Notes: a model not told the origin generated them from the letters alone. DNA of 53,148 bases from Legionellales bacterium (GCA_002690495.1 NZEV01000034.1:1-53148), one strand, 5' to 3'. Counted from the stretch's first letter, positions 7,866 to 16,725 are shown. A program made the numbers and translations.

Positions 7866-8926
7866 TGATCTTATTCATGCTTCAAGCAATGGTGCACGGT
7901 GAACAGTTTCACGATCCATTTCACGGCATTCATATTCTTAAATCACAACAAGGTTTCTCGATTCACGCTGATCACGCCCCATTAAGTGTGATTATTGATC
8001 GCGTCTGCTGGATTCACCACAAACGTTGCACAATTCAATCAATCAAACACTTTATCAATGTACAGCTTGAACATATTTCTTGGGAGGAGTGGGTACAATG
8101 GCTTGAAAAAGAATATGCTGTGAGTTTCTCAAAATCAAACAATACCTTTTCACCTCAAAAAACCGCAAAAGAGAAAACAGTTTTTTCCTACAAACCGTTG
8201 TATCAAAACACTCAATATTTGAGTGATGTGATCAAAAAAAACAGCCACTATAAACAAGTTGACATTGCCCTGACTCCGAGCGAACTGTTGATTCAATCCC
8301 CACACCATGCCATACCAGCAATTCAAAAAACGCTGCAAGAGCATGACTGTCAACCCAAACAAATCACGATTAAAACAGACATTATCACCGTAGATTTAGA
8401 TACCCTCAATGAACTTGGCATTGATCCTACGATTACACTGAGCGGCAAACAACTCAATCAACGCTACTATCAACATTTTCTCACCAAAATTAAAAACTTA
8501 GAACTAAAAGGGGAAGCACATTTTATTGCAAAACCCCAAATTCATTTAATTGCAGGTCAAACAGCACTCATTGACACCTTAGAACATGGACAGCAAGAGC
8601 CACTCTCATTGAAGCTAAAAGTACATGCTGAAGCAGTTGGACAGCATGGTCTTAATCTTTACATTCACTTAAAGCATCGCTTTAGTGAGCCAAAAAAAGG
8701 CGCAACCGATAACACGCTTGAAACATTAGTATACGCACAGCATCAAGATCACCTGATATTAGGCGGGTTAAGAGAGATTGTGACTTTTTCAAGGTCTTCT
8801 TGTCTATTAGGGATGAGGGACTTGCCACTTCTCAATCGGATATTTTGCTTATCTGAAGATTATAAAAAAAACCAAGTGCTGCTCATTTTGATGACTCCCG
8901 AGCTAAAACAACAATGTAAAGCATAA
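7853..8926 (+). CDS. Short type IV pilus/competence secretin (HofQ/ComE-size PilQ)
   Basis: Outer-membrane secretin that would form the exit or uptake channel for a type IV pilus or competence pilus. A signal peptide (about 1-16) is followed by an STN/N0-like domain (about 30-90), an N1-like domain (about 110-165) and the secretin core (about 167-355). Core landmarks include QITIKTDIITVDLDTLNELGI, the PQIHLIAGQTALI strand, LILGGLRE and the terminal DLPLLNRIF...VLLILMTPEL. At 357 residues it matches the short HofQ/ComE secretins and lacks the AMIN domains of full PilQ. It is the last gene of the PilN-like/PilO-like/secretin run. No PilP or PilM gene is present beside it. Confidence 0.85.
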   Translation: MPLLMILFMLQAMVHGEQFHDPFHGIHILKSQQGFSIHADHAPLSVIIDRVCWIHHKRCTIQSIKHFINVQLEHISWEEWVQWLEKEYAVSFSKSNNTFSPQKTAKEKTVFSYKPLYQNTQYLSDVIKKNSHYKQVDIALTPSELLIQSPHHAIPAIQKTLQEHDCQPKQITIKTDIITVDLDTLNELGIDPTITLSGKQLNQRYYQHFLTKIKNLELKGEAHFIAKPQIHLIAGQTALIDTLEHGQQEPLSLKLKVHAEAVGQHGLNLYIHLKHRFSEPKKGATDNTLETLVYAQHQDHLILGGLREIVTFSRSSCLLGMRDLPLLNRIFCLSEDYKKNQVLLILMTPELKQQCKA

Positions 8927-8947
8927 ATAACTCAGGTTTTTATGCTT
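8919..8947 (+). terminator. Stem-loop at the end of the secretin gene
   Basis: AAGCATAAA (8919-8927) and TTTATGCTT (8939-8947) form a perfect 9-bp stem with an 11-base loop. The stem spans the secretin stop codon. No uridine tract follows, so it is not a classical intrinsic terminator. It may protect the 3' end or slow polymerase ahead of the tRNA gene. Confidence 0.35.
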
Positions 8948-8953
8948 AAACTA

Positions 8954-8982
8954 TTGACTAAAACACGATAACAACGCAAAAT
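8954..8982 (+). promoter_or_regulatory. Candidate promoter of tRNA-Gln/prs
   Basis: TTGACT (8954-8959), five of six to the -35 consensus, and CAAAAT (8977-8982), four of six to the -10 consensus, are separated by 17 bases. The predicted start falls just before the tRNA at 8993. This is consensus matching only. Confidence 0.45.
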
Positions 8983-8992
8983 GATATTTTTA

Positions 8993-9067
8993 TGGGGTGT
9001 CGCCAAGCGGTAAGGCACGGGGTTTTGATCCCCGCATGCGTAGGTTCGAATCCTACCACCCCAGCCA
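8993..9067 (+). tRNA. tRNA-Gln (anticodon TTG)
   Basis: A 75-base cloverleaf. The acceptor stem pairs TGGGGTG (8993-8999) with CACCCCA (9057-9063), followed by discriminator G and an encoded CCA (9065-9067). The D-arm region CGCCAAGCGGTAAGGC is recognisable. The anticodon loop TTTTGAT, closed by a CGGGG/CCCCG stem, gives anticodon TTG for glutamine. The T-arm contains GGTTCGAATCC. Its position directly upstream of prs is a known gammaproteobacterial arrangement. Confidence 0.97.
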
Positions 9068-9130
9068 CTTTATGGACCTGTGTTGAGACAATGAATAAAA
9101 CACTAAGCATACTCATTTGGATAGATCACA

Positions 9131-10072
9131 ATGAATAATACGATGTTATTCTGTGGTAACACGAATAAATTACTTGCTCAATCTGTCGCAGAGCACCTAA
9201 AAATGCCTCTGGCTAAAGCCACTATCGATCGGTTCAAAGATGGTGAAGTCATGGTGGAAATACTTGAGAATGTTCGCGGAAAAGATACCTTTATCATTCA
9301 ATCTACCTGCTCTCCTGTAAATGACTCCATCATGGAAATATTAATGATTGCAGACGCACTTAAAAGAGCTTCTGTCGCATCAGTGACCGCAGTTATTCCC
9401 TACTTTGGGTATGGTCGTCAAGATAGACGCCCTAGATCTGCAAGAGTACCCATTAGTGCTAAACTCATTGCCGATCTCATTATGAGCTCAGGCATTAACC
9501 GAATTATTACTGTCGATTTACATGCCGATCAAATCCAAGGTTTTTTCAATATACCTGCTGATAACATTTATTTTTCTAGAGTCATTAGTGACGACATTAA
9601 AGAAAATCAAATTGGGCCATGTGCCATCGTTTCTCCAGATGTAGGAGGTGTTGTTAGGGCGCGTGCTGTGGTTAAAAAAATTGAAGGCAGTCATCTTGTC
9701 ATTGTTGATAAACGAAGACAGGCACCCAACAAAACCGAAGTGATGAATATCATTGGGGATGTTGATGGTTTAGATTGCATTTTGATTGACGATATCATTG
9801 ATACTGCAGGCACCTTAACTCAAGCAGCTAAGGCCCTGAAGGCAGCAGGTGCCAGAAGAATTTTTGCTTATTGTACGCATGCAGTGCTTTCTGGACCGGC
9901 CCTAGAACGCATTGAAAACTCCGAAATTGATCTTATTACTGTATCAGATTCCATTCCATTACAGCCAAAAGTGAAAAAATCTACTAAAATAAAAGTATTA
10001 CCCTTAGGGTTTTTACTCGCTGAAACCATCAGACGAGTCATAGAAAACCTATCGGTCAGTGCATTATTTTAG
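9131..10072 (+). CDS. prs: Ribose-phosphate pyrophosphokinase (PRPP synthetase)
   Basis: Makes PRPP from ribose 5-phosphate and ATP, feeding purine, pyrimidine, histidine, tryptophan and NAD synthesis. Class I features are visible: the ATP-binding segment YFGYGRQDRRPRSARVPISA, the catalytic VDLHADQIQGFF region and the PRPP-binding loop LIDDIIDTAGTL. The length of 313 residues is typical. The gene follows tRNA-Gln by 63 bases and is followed by rplY after 12 bases, so prs-rplY-pth-ychF reads as one operon. An AGGAG-like site is not prominent before the ATG. Confidence 0.97.
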   Translation: MNNTMLFCGNTNKLLAQSVAEHLKMPLAKATIDRFKDGEVMVEILENVRGKDTFIIQSTCSPVNDSIMEILMIADALKRASVASVTAVIPYFGYGRQDRRPRSARVPISAKLIADLIMSSGINRIITVDLHADQIQGFFNIPADNIYFSRVISDDIKENQIGPCAIVSPDVGGVVRARAVVKKIEGSHLVIVDKRRQAPNKTEVMNIIGDVDGLDCILIDDIIDTAGTLTQAAKALKAAGARRIFAYCTHAVLSGPALERIENSEIDLITVSDSIPLQPKVKKSTKIKVLPLGFLLAETIRRVIENLSVSALF

Positions 10073-10084
10073 GAGAAAGTATCA

Positions 10085-10750
10085 ATGAATGATCACATAA
10101 CAATATCAGCACAACCACGAGTGCTGAACCAGCATCGTAATTCACATTTAGTTCCAGCTGTCATTTATGGTCAAAAGAAAGAAAATGTTCATATCGCTTT
10201 TAACCCTAAAGATCTAGAAAAGTTATTCTATAATACAGCGTTTCATACAAACATTATTTATATCAAGGTTGATGGTAAAGAAGTATCTACTTTACTTAAG
10301 GATTGGCAACTTCACCCTCTCAATAAATCTGTCATGCATCTTGATTTTTTACGCGTCAATCAAAAGACTGAAGTGGATGTAAAAATCCCAATTCGTGTTG
10401 AAGGCCAAGAGATCTGTCCAGGTGTTGCCATCGATAATGGTGTTGTTGATCATGCCTACACCGCGATTGATGTCAGGTGTAAAGCAGATGCTATTCCAGA
10501 AGCTTTATTTTTAGATATCAGCACACTCAACCTCAATGACAGTATTCATTTTTCTGACTTAAAACTACCTAAAGGCGTCTCACATGTCATGGAAATCGAT
10601 GAAGACCATGACCCTATGATTCTTGCGATTCACCCACCAATTAAAGAGGAAGAAATCATTCCTGAAGAAGGTGAAGATGAATTAAATGATATCGACGGTG
10701 AGGTAGAACAACCAGGTGAATCAACACCTGAAGCTTCGGATGATGAATGA
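10085..10750 (+). CDS. rplY: Ribosomal protein bL25 (Ctc-type long form)
   Basis: Binds 5S rRNA in the large ribosomal subunit. The first 90 or so residues are the bL25 RNA-binding barrel (AQPRVLNQHRNSHLVPAVIYG and the following strands). The remaining part is the Ctc/TL5 C-terminal domain found in long forms, ending with a strongly acidic low-complexity tail (about 190-221, rich in Glu and Asp). The 221-residue length fits the long form rather than the 94-residue E. coli protein. An AGGAGA ribosome site lies before the ATG. Its stop codon overlaps the pth start by 8 bases. Confidence 0.95.
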   Translation: MNDHITISAQPRVLNQHRNSHLVPAVIYGQKKENVHIAFNPKDLEKLFYNTAFHTNIIYIKVDGKEVSTLLKDWQLHPLNKSVMHLDFLRVNQKTEVDVKIPIRVEGQEICPGVAIDNGVVDHAYTAIDVRCKADAIPEALFLDISTLNLNDSIHFSDLKLPKGVSHVMEIDEDHDPMILAIHPPIKEEEIIPEEGEDELNDIDGEVEQPGESTPEASDDE

Positions 10751-11330
10751 AAATATTCGTCTTGTAGTCGGCTTGGGGAACCCTGGCACACCTTACCAAT
10801 CCACTCGACATAATGCTGGTCGCTGGTTTGTAGATCAGTTCTCAAACGACCTGTGCGCAAGTGCACCGTTAGAATCAAAGTTTGGATACTATAAAGCATG
10901 TCTCTCTCCTCAAGGAGACAAAGTGTATTTCTTTGAATCTAAAAAATATATGAACGAATGTGGCCTGAGTATTGCTGGTTTTGCCAAATATTATAAAATT
11001 GCAGCACACCAAATCTTAGTGGCTTATGATGAAATGGACCTCCCTCCTGGTGTCATACGATTACGCCAAGGCGGAGGCAGTGCTGGTCATAACGGCCTTA
11101 AAGATTGCATTAAACACATCAAAGGCGATTTTTACCGTCTTAGAATAGGGGTGGGGCGACCTTTAAAGGGTATTGATCCTGCAAATTATGTGTTATCATC
11201 TCCAACATATGACGAGCAAAATCGTATTAACGCGATCATCACTGATGCATGTCATGATGCACGATACGTTTTAGAAGGCTCGATAGAATTGTTTATGAAC
11301 AAATTACATAAGATTAATCATGGGGTTTAA
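10743..11330 (+). CDS. pth: Peptidyl-tRNA hydrolase
   Basis: Releases peptides from peptidyl-tRNA that has dropped off ribosomes. The N-terminus NIRLVVGLGNPGTPYQSTRHNAG carries the family signature with the catalytic His (in TRHNAG). The conserved VAYDEMDLPPGVIRLRQGGGSAGHNGLKD block and the RLRIGVGRP segment follow. I take the ATG at 10743, which overlaps the rplY stop by 8 bases; the ATG one codon earlier (10740) is equivalent. About 195 residues is standard. The 3' end overlaps ychF by 11 bases, matching the widespread pth-ychF pair. Confidence 0.97.
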   Translation: MNENIRLVVGLGNPGTPYQSTRHNAGRWFVDQFSNDLCASAPLESKFGYYKACLSPQGDKVYFFESKKYMNECGLSIAGFAKYYKIAAHQILVAYDEMDLPPGVIRLRQGGGSAGHNGLKDCIKHIKGDFYRLRIGVGRPLKGIDPANYVLSSPTYDEQNRINAIITDACHDARYVLEGSIELFMNKLHKINHGV

Positions 11331-12402
11331 ATGCGGTATTGTTGGACTACCAAATGTTGGTAAGTCCACTTTGTTTAATGCGCTCACTGCTGCAGATATA
11401 GAGGCTAATAATTATCCTTTTTGTACGATTGACCCCAATGTTGGTGTCGTCGAAATTCCTGATCCACAACTAACAACCATTAGTGAAATAGTACAAAGTA
11501 AAAAAACCATTCCTTCTTTAATGCATTTTGTGGATATTGCTGGACTGGTTAAAGACGCCGCTTCAGGCATGGGGCTTGGTAATCAGTTTTTAGCACATAT
11601 TCGAGAAACCCAGGCGATTGCACATGTTGTTCGATGCTTTGATGATCCGGATGTCATTAGAGTAGAGGATAGCTCTCACCCCGCTAACGACATTGAGGTG
11701 ATTGAAACAGAGCTTGCACTTTCAGATTTAGAACGTGTTGAAAAAAGCATATTGAAAATCAAGAAAGTTGCTAAATCTGCGAATAAAGAAGCCATCGCTA
11801 AACAAAAGCAGTTAGAGTCTCTTCATGAGAAAATCAGCCAAATGGTGTCTTATCAATGGTCAAAAGAAGAAATGGCCTTAGGGCATGAGCTTGGATTACT
11901 CACATTCAAACCTATGCTTTACATTGCAAATGTGGATGACATCCAAAACCCAAATCAAGAATATATTCAAGCTGTGAAAGCACACGCCAACACTAAAAAC
12001 GCGCCAGTGATTGTTATCTGCGCAAAAATAGAGGCGGAGCTGGCATTATTATCTCCAGAAGAACAAAATGAGTTTTTGCATGATCTTGGTCTATCAGAAC
12101 CTGGGCTTAACCAAATGATTCGTGTTGGCCACCAGACCCTAGGTCTCCATCATTTCTATACCGCAGGACCTAAAGAAGCACGCTCTTGGACTCTACCTCT
12201 AAACACCAATGCCCAGCAAGCCGCTGGACTCATTCACACAGATTTTTATAAAAAATTTATTCGAGCAGAAGTGATTCATTACGATGATTTCATTGCCCAT
12301 CATGGTGAAGCAGGCGCCAAAAAAAATGGAGTCTGGGCTGTTGAGGGTAAAGACTACATGATCCAAACTGGTGATGTTGTTTTTTTTAGAATAGGGAATT
12401 GA
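11320..12402 (+). CDS. ychF: Redox/stress-responsive GTPase-like ATPase YchF (OLA1 family)
   Basis: A ribosome-associated P-loop protein of the Obg/YchF family that prefers ATP over GTP. The P-loop GLPNVGKSTLFNAL is at the N-terminus, followed by the switch region NNYPFCTIDPN and the FVDIAGLVKDAASGMGLGN G3 block. The usual G4 NKxD is replaced by a NVDD segment, consistent with the family's relaxed base specificity. A coiled-coil insertion and a C-terminal TGS domain ending in TGDVVFFRIGN complete it. The 360-residue length is typical. It is the last gene of the prs operon. Confidence 0.96.
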   Translation: MGFKCGIVGLPNVGKSTLFNALTAADIEANNYPFCTIDPNVGVVEIPDPQLTTISEIVQSKKTIPSLMHFVDIAGLVKDAASGMGLGNQFLAHIRETQAIAHVVRCFDDPDVIRVEDSSHPANDIEVIETELALSDLERVEKSILKIKKVAKSANKEAIAKQKQLESLHEKISQMVSYQWSKEEMALGHELGLLTFKPMLYIANVDDIQNPNQEYIQAVKAHANTKNAPVIVICAKIEAELALLSPEEQNEFLHDLGLSEPGLNQMIRVGHQTLGLHHFYTAGPKEARSWTLPLNTNAQQAAGLIHTDFYKKFIRAEVIHYDDFIAHHGEAGAKKNGVWAVEGKDYMIQTGDVVFFRIGN

Positions 12403-12433
12403 TTTAAACTCCCTATACAGTGATTTCTTTTTA
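12391..12433 (+). terminator. Weak terminator-like hairpin after ychF
   Basis: ATAGGGA (12391-12397) pairs with TCCCTAT (12410-12416) around a 12-base loop that spans the ychF stop codon. A T-rich run begins about 9 bases after the stem. The stem is short and the T-run is displaced, so efficiency is uncertain. Confidence 0.35.
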
Positions 12434-12538
12434 ATTAACTGCAAAAGTCTTACACGCATACAGGTTTTCATCCATTGCGAATCTATATTTTATTGTTCAT
12501 ATTAGTTACGATGTCGGTGTAAATTGGTTGATAAGTTC

Positions 12539-13735
12539 ATGCGTAGTGCCGCTAGTCATTTTGATGACTACATAAAACTTTCTCAAAACGACCCAAGTAT
12601 AAAGGGTAAAAACTTTGTTTCTGTAAAGAAAATATTAGAATCATCACCCCAAGTCACATTAATCCTTGGTAACCAAGGCGCTGGCAAGACCTATCTTGCT
12701 TATCAACTGCATCATTTTATTAAAGGCTCTCATTATCTTCTTGGGTCTTCCGGAACCACACTGTATAATTTTACAAAATTCATTCATGTACACCTTAATG
12801 TTGATATTAATCATTCTACTGAGCACACAGTCGATCCGACGACCGCTTTAGTCACTGCATTATCACAAGTCCATCAAAACCAAACGATCTTAATCGATAA
12901 TGTGGACCAGTTACCACAAAACACCATGAACGCAATACTGCAGATCATTGCGCAACGTCCTTGTATTCAGTTTATTTTATTCGGAAAACCATCATTGCCC
13001 TCCTATTTAGCTGAGCTAGCGCCTCATTTAAACCAATTACCAACACATCACCTGCAACCATTAAATGATAAAGAAATTCGTCAAATGCTTTTAATTCAAT
13101 ACGATATTAAATTGTCTTTACGAAAGCTAAAGCACATGAAAACAATCACACATGGGGTTCCCGGCAGTATTGAACAGTATATTGACCATGAAAAGCACGC
13201 TCAAATGGTGCCATCTAAATTTTTTTCTTGGAAGCGTTTCTATGCGTTTACAAAATACCTGACTATTTTATTATCGATGGGTGGTTTGGTTTTTTTTAGC
13301 TACCAGTACAAAAATGAGATTGTTGAGAAAATTTGGCCAACACCGCCACAAAAAAACTATCAGTTTGTTGTTGAATCATCATCGATTTATCCAATGTTAA
13401 ATGACAGTCCCAAAATTTGTCTTCCCAAAATGGCCCCGTCAGCAAAAGGTGGGGTTGCTCAGTCTTTTCTACCGATCTATGCCATACAATTGGTGGGCGT
13501 CAAAAACCCAAGCTCTATCCAGTCTATTGATAAAAGTATCAAAAAGTTATCACCTGCTCCGATATTAGTGAAACAAAAAACAGCTGATGGGCTGAGTGAT
13601 TGGTATGTCTTATATTATGGTCCTTTCTTCAAAAAAGAATCTGCACAAAAAGCTCTTGCACTGCTGCCACCTGAACTCAAGGCCTTTAACCCATGGCTTA
13701 AACAAATAGAAACTGCTGATATCTTTAAATCTTAG
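12539..13735 (+). CDS. DamX-like protein: ATPase-like domain, membrane helix and SPOR domain
   Basis: Resembles DamX, an inner-membrane protein linked to cell division. The cytoplasmic N-terminal part is an AAA/MSHA-like ATPase fold with Walker A GNQGAGKT (44-51) and Walker B ILIDNVD (near 117-123). A membrane helix lies at about 238-255. The C-terminus is a SPOR domain (about 312-392), which binds denuded glycan strands at the septum. The same architecture occurs in Pseudomonas and Legionella DamX/AAA-SPOR proteins. The start is uncertain: I use the ATG at 12539, but an in-frame TTG at 12524 is possible and neither has a good ribosome site. It is not next to pilQ-aroKB, the usual place for damX. 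The 3' end overlaps rsmB by 11 bases, tail to tail. Confidence 0.82.
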   Translation: MRSAASHFDDYIKLSQNDPSIKGKNFVSVKKILESSPQVTLILGNQGAGKTYLAYQLHHFIKGSHYLLGSSGTTLYNFTKFIHVHLNVDINHSTEHTVDPTTALVTALSQVHQNQTILIDNVDQLPQNTMNAILQIIAQRPCIQFILFGKPSLPSYLAELAPHLNQLPTHHLQPLNDKEIRQMLLIQYDIKLSLRKLKHMKTITHGVPGSIEQYIDHEKHAQMVPSKFFSWKRFYAFTKYLTILLSMGGLVFFSYQYKNEIVEKIWPTPPQKNYQFVVESSSIYPMLNDSPKICLPKMAPSAKGGVAQSFLPIYAIQLVGVKNPSSIQSIDKSIKKLSPAPILVKQKTADGLSDWYVLYYGPFFKKESAQKALALLPPELKAFNPWLKQIETADIFKS

Positions 13736-14954
13736 TTTTAATCATTCTACAGTAATAATGCCCATCCTGTTCCAGCGAAGGTAGAATTTGAATGCCATAT
13801 TGTGTTTTTTCGGCATGTTCTAATGTGATTGTCTCTAACTGAATGTGATGATGATGAGTGATGAATTGCTCAATCACCTGATCGTTTTCCTCTTGAAAGA
13901 TTGAACAAGTACTGTAAATGAGTACTCCACCGACTGATAGGTGAGGCCATATGGATTCTAAGATGCGAATTTGTTTTTGCTGTAACGCCTCTAAATCTAG
14001 AGTAAATCGTTTTTTTTCTGGATGCTTTTTGATTGTACCTGAAGCAGAGCAAGGAGCATCAACGACAATCAGTCCGAAAGACTGATGTTCTGATAAGTCG
14101 TTTCCCCACTCGTGTTTTTTTATTACCACATTATTTAATTCTAAACGTGTTATGTTTTCTTTAATTTTATCTATTTTGTGATTTGATACATCCACTGCTG
14201 TCACTTCATGGTGAGGATAATACTGGGAGAGGATGAGCGTCTTACCGCCAGGTGCAGCACAAGCATCTAAGATAGGACCATCAACATGAGCGGGGAGTAA
14301 TAACTTTAAACTTTGACTCGCAATATCTTGGATATACCATCTTTTGGGGAGTGGTTGCACTATTGAGCTGAGTAATGATGCTCTGGGAACAGTCTGATGC
14401 ATTGAATATGCTTGTTGTTGTGAGAGTGGTAAGCAATCTAGATTAAGCCATAATTTAGGTTTAGATTGATTACTTTGTATAATTGATTGCCAATGTGATG
14501 GCCATTGCGAACGAATGGTGTCTATCCATATTGTAGGGTGAGCATATCGCCATTGCTCGTTAGAGCCAAACTTAGACTCAAGTTGTGTGATATCTTGAGC
14601 AATCTGCCTTAATGTCGCATTAACAAAGTCTTTTGACCACCGTCGTTGAATAGCACTACAGGATGTGACTGCCTCATTGACTAAATGATAGATTTTATCT
14701 GGCTTTCTGATCATTTGAGATAATGCAGTCATCATTAATCTTTGTACGATTTGATCTTTTTCTTTAAATGGTTTTTTTAAATACTGAGCAATCACAAACT
14801 CATATCGGTCATATTGTCTTAACACATCCATGACTAAGTCCCAAATGAGATCGGTGTTTTCTGTTTGGGGTACCAAATCTTTAGTGAGTCTTCTTTGATG
14901 TCTAATCACTAGATCGACTACTTTTAAAACAGATAAAGTGGTATTTTGTTTCAT
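13725..14954 (-). CDS. rsmB: 16S rRNA m5C967 methyltransferase
   Basis: Methylates C967 of 16S rRNA using S-adenosylmethionine. An N-terminal NusB-like RNA-binding domain (about 1-140) is followed by a Rossmann methyltransferase domain. The SAM motif DACAAPGGKT, the PCSASG motif carrying one catalytic-region Cys, and the second Cys in YSTCSIFQEEN are all present. The length of 409 residues is close to the E. coli protein. The gene is divergent from sodB; its start codon lies 17 bases upstream of the sodB -35 element. Confidence 0.95.
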   Translation of the reverse strand: MKQNTTLSVLKVVDLVIRHQRRLTKDLVPQTENTDLIWDLVMDVLRQYDRYEFVIAQYLKKPFKEKDQIVQRLMMTALSQMIRKPDKIYHLVNEAVTSCSAIQRRWSKDFVNATLRQIAQDITQLESKFGSNEQWRYAHPTIWIDTIRSQWPSHWQSIIQSNQSKPKLWLNLDCLPLSQQQAYSMHQTVPRASLLSSIVQPLPKRWYIQDIASQSLKLLLPAHVDGPILDACAAPGGKTLILSQYYPHHEVTAVDVSNHKIDKIKENITRLELNNVVIKKHEWGNDLSEHQSFGLIVVDAPCSASGTIKKHPEKKRFTLDLEALQQKQIRILESIWPHLSVGGVLIYSTCSIFQEENDQVIEQFITHHHHIQLETITLEHAEKTQYGIQILPSLEQDGHYYCRMIKTKI

Positions 14955-14970
14955 TTATAGTTTCTCAATC

Positions 14971-14999
14971 TTTACATTATACCATAGAGCATTTATAAT
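14971..14999 (+). promoter_or_regulatory. Promoter of sodB
   Basis: TTTACA (14971-14976) and a perfect TATAAT (14994-14999) are separated by exactly 17 bases. The start predicted near 15006 leaves a leader of about 22 bases with an AGGA ribosome site before the ATG at 15028. This is the best sigma70-type promoter I see in the window. Confidence 0.75.
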
Positions 15000-15027
15000 T
15001 ATTGATAAATTTCAAACAGGAACGATC

Positions 15028-15627
15028 ATGCACCAACTGCCCCCATTACCATATGAAAAAGACGCTTTAGAACCATTCATCTCTGTAGAAACTTTAGAGT
15101 ATCATTATGGTAAGCACCATAAAACGTATGTTGATAAATTGAATGGACTGGTGAAAGATACAAAAGAAGCTCATCTTTCCTTAGAAGAACTGATCAAAAC
15201 ACAAAAGGGGCCTATTTATAATAATGCAGCTCAAGTTTGGAATCATACTTTTTATTGGAATTGCTTAACTCCCGAACATAAGCTACAGCCACAAGATGAA
15301 CTCCTTGAAGCAATCATAAGAGATTTTGGTTCTTATGAAGCATTCATAGAGCTATTTTCTACAAATGCAATGAATAACTTTGGGTCTGGGTGGACCTGGT
15401 TAGTGAAAGATGATCAGAACAAATTACTCATTATTAATACCCAAAATGCAGATAACCCAATTAAACAAGGCGTCTATACTCCTTTACTTACATGTGATGT
15501 TTGGGAACATGCTTATTACGTTGATACTCGAAATAATAGGGCGCTTTACTTAGAAAATTATTTCAATGTCGTTAATTGGAATTTCGTTGCAGAAAACTTT
15601 TTGAGTGCGTCACTTGATCCTCAATAA
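15028..15627 (+). CDS. sodB: Superoxide dismutase (Fe type)
   Basis: Converts superoxide to oxygen and hydrogen peroxide in the cytoplasm. The four metal ligands are in their expected places: H26, H73, D157 and H161. The AAQVWNHTFYW segment is characteristic of the iron form. At 199 residues it is almost the length of E. coli SodB. The ATG at 15028 is preceded by an AGGA site; reading the frame back to 14938 would add an implausible 30 residues that cover the promoter. The YfhL ferredoxin gene follows after 15 bases and may be cotranscribed. Confidence 0.96.
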   Translation: MHQLPPLPYEKDALEPFISVETLEYHYGKHHKTYVDKLNGLVKDTKEAHLSLEELIKTQKGPIYNNAAQVWNHTFYWNCLTPEHKLQPQDELLEAIIRDFGSYEAFIELFSTNAMNNFGSGWTWLVKDDQNKLLIINTQNADNPIKQGVYTPLLTCDVWEHAYYVDTRNNRALYLENYFNVVNWNFVAENFLSASLDPQ

Positions 15628-15642
15628 CAACTAAGAAAAGAG

Positions 15643-15891
15643 ATGTCTTTAAAAATAACAGAAGAATGTATTAATTGTGATGTCTGCGAACCTGTTTGTC
15701 CCAATCAAGCAATCTACATGGGCGAACACATCTATGAAATCAACCCTGACTTATGCACTGAGTGCCAAGGTCATTATGATGAACCACAGTGCCAAGTGTT
15801 TTGTCCCGTAGCTTGTATCGATGTGGGTATTGAAGAAACGCCTGAGGCACTTTTAAAAAAGTTAGCACATATTCAAAGCAAACCGATTTAA
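15643..15891 (+). CDS. yfhL: YfhL-type 2[4Fe-4S] ferredoxin
   Basis: A small electron-transfer protein with two [4Fe-4S] clusters. The first cluster motif has cysteines at 9, 12, 15 and 19. The second has cysteines at 38, 41, 50 and 54 with the extended CxxCQGHYDEPQC spacing that typifies the Allochromatium-type/YfhL ferredoxins; an extra Cys is at 58. The length of 82 residues is typical. Physiological partners are not evident from the neighbours. In many gammaproteobacteria yfhL or fdx lies near coaD and mutM; here mutM is its convergent neighbour. Confidence 0.94.
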   Translation: MSLKITEECINCDVCEPVCPNQAIYMGEHIYEINPDLCTECQGHYDEPQCQVFCPVACIDVGIEETPEALLKKLAHIQSKPI

Positions 15892-15903
15892 GTTCATTAA
15901 GGG

Positions 15904-16716
15904 TTAATGTTGACATTGTGGACAAAAAGAAGATGTTCTTTGCCCAATAATTTGTTTTTCAATCGTTGTATTGCAACGATAGCAAGACTCACCCGAACGA
16001 CCGTACACATGTAGTGACTGTTTAAAGTAACCAGGCTGTCCGTGTCCTGACACAAAATCTCTCAATGTCGTACCGCCATTAGCAATCGCTTTTTTCAGAA
16101 TAATTTTACACTCTAGTACTAACTGTGTCGTTTCATGATCTGATAATGTAGCCCCTGGCTTATCAGGATGAATTCCTGCCAAAAATAGCGCCTCTGTTGC
16201 ATAAATATTGCCCACCCCGACCACTACCTTTTGATCCATCAAAAGTGATTTAATGGGCCTATTTGATCGCGCTATTTTACATTTAAAATAACTGTTGTTA
16301 AAGCAATCACTTAATGGTTCTGGTCCAAGGTTGTGGAACACTTGGTTTAATGCTATCAGATTTGGGTATTTGAGTATAAAACCAAAACGTCTTGGATCAT
16401 GGTAAACCATTGTTAATCCGTTTGATAGTTGAAAAAAGAGATGGTCGTGCTTTTTTATAGCTGCTGTCTTTTCCAACATCCTTAAACTACCGCTCATGCC
16501 TAGATGGATTAACAATACACACGAAGTGTACTCTAAAATTAAATACTTCGCTCTTCGATAAATACATATTCCTGTTTGACCTATCAAGTCTTTATCATTA
16601 AAATTAACTTCATAGCGGAATTTTTTTTGCCTGATTAATAATTGATCGATACGTTGATCTGTAAAGTAAGGCATAATACCTTGTCTGGTTGTTTCAACTT
16701 CTGGTAATTCTGGCAT
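15904..16716 (-). CDS. mutM: Formamidopyrimidine-DNA glycosylase (Fpg)
   Basis: Bifunctional glycosylase/AP lyase that removes 8-oxoguanine and ring-opened purines. The mature N-terminus PELPEVETTRQGI carries catalytic Pro1 and Glu2 (after Met removal). The beta-hairpin lysine region RRAKYLILEY, a helix-two-turn-helix around VGVGNIYATEALF, and a C-terminal zinc finger (CYRC...CPQC) are all visible. The length of 270 residues is typical. The gene is divergent from the Maf gene with only 9 bases between their start codons, so the promoters must overlap the coding ends. Confidence 0.97.
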   Translation of the reverse strand: MPELPEVETTRQGIMPYFTDQRIDQLLIRQKKFRYEVNFNDKDLIGQTGICIYRRAKYLILEYTSCVLLIHLGMSGSLRMLEKTAAIKKHDHLFFQLSNGLTMVYHDPRRFGFILKYPNLIALNQVFHNLGPEPLSDCFNNSYFKCKIARSNRPIKSLLMDQKVVVGVGNIYATEALFLAGIHPDKPGATLSDHETTQLVLECKIILKKAIANGGTTLRDFVSGHGQPGYFKQSLHVYGRSGESCYRCNTTIEKQIIGQRTSSFCPQCQH

Positions 16717-16725
16717 AATAGATTT

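Noticed and set aside
16336-16356. A partly palindromic GTTGTGGAACA-like sequence considered as a parS site
   Set aside because: It matches only part of the parS consensus, lacks the central CACGTG-type core and lies inside mutM.
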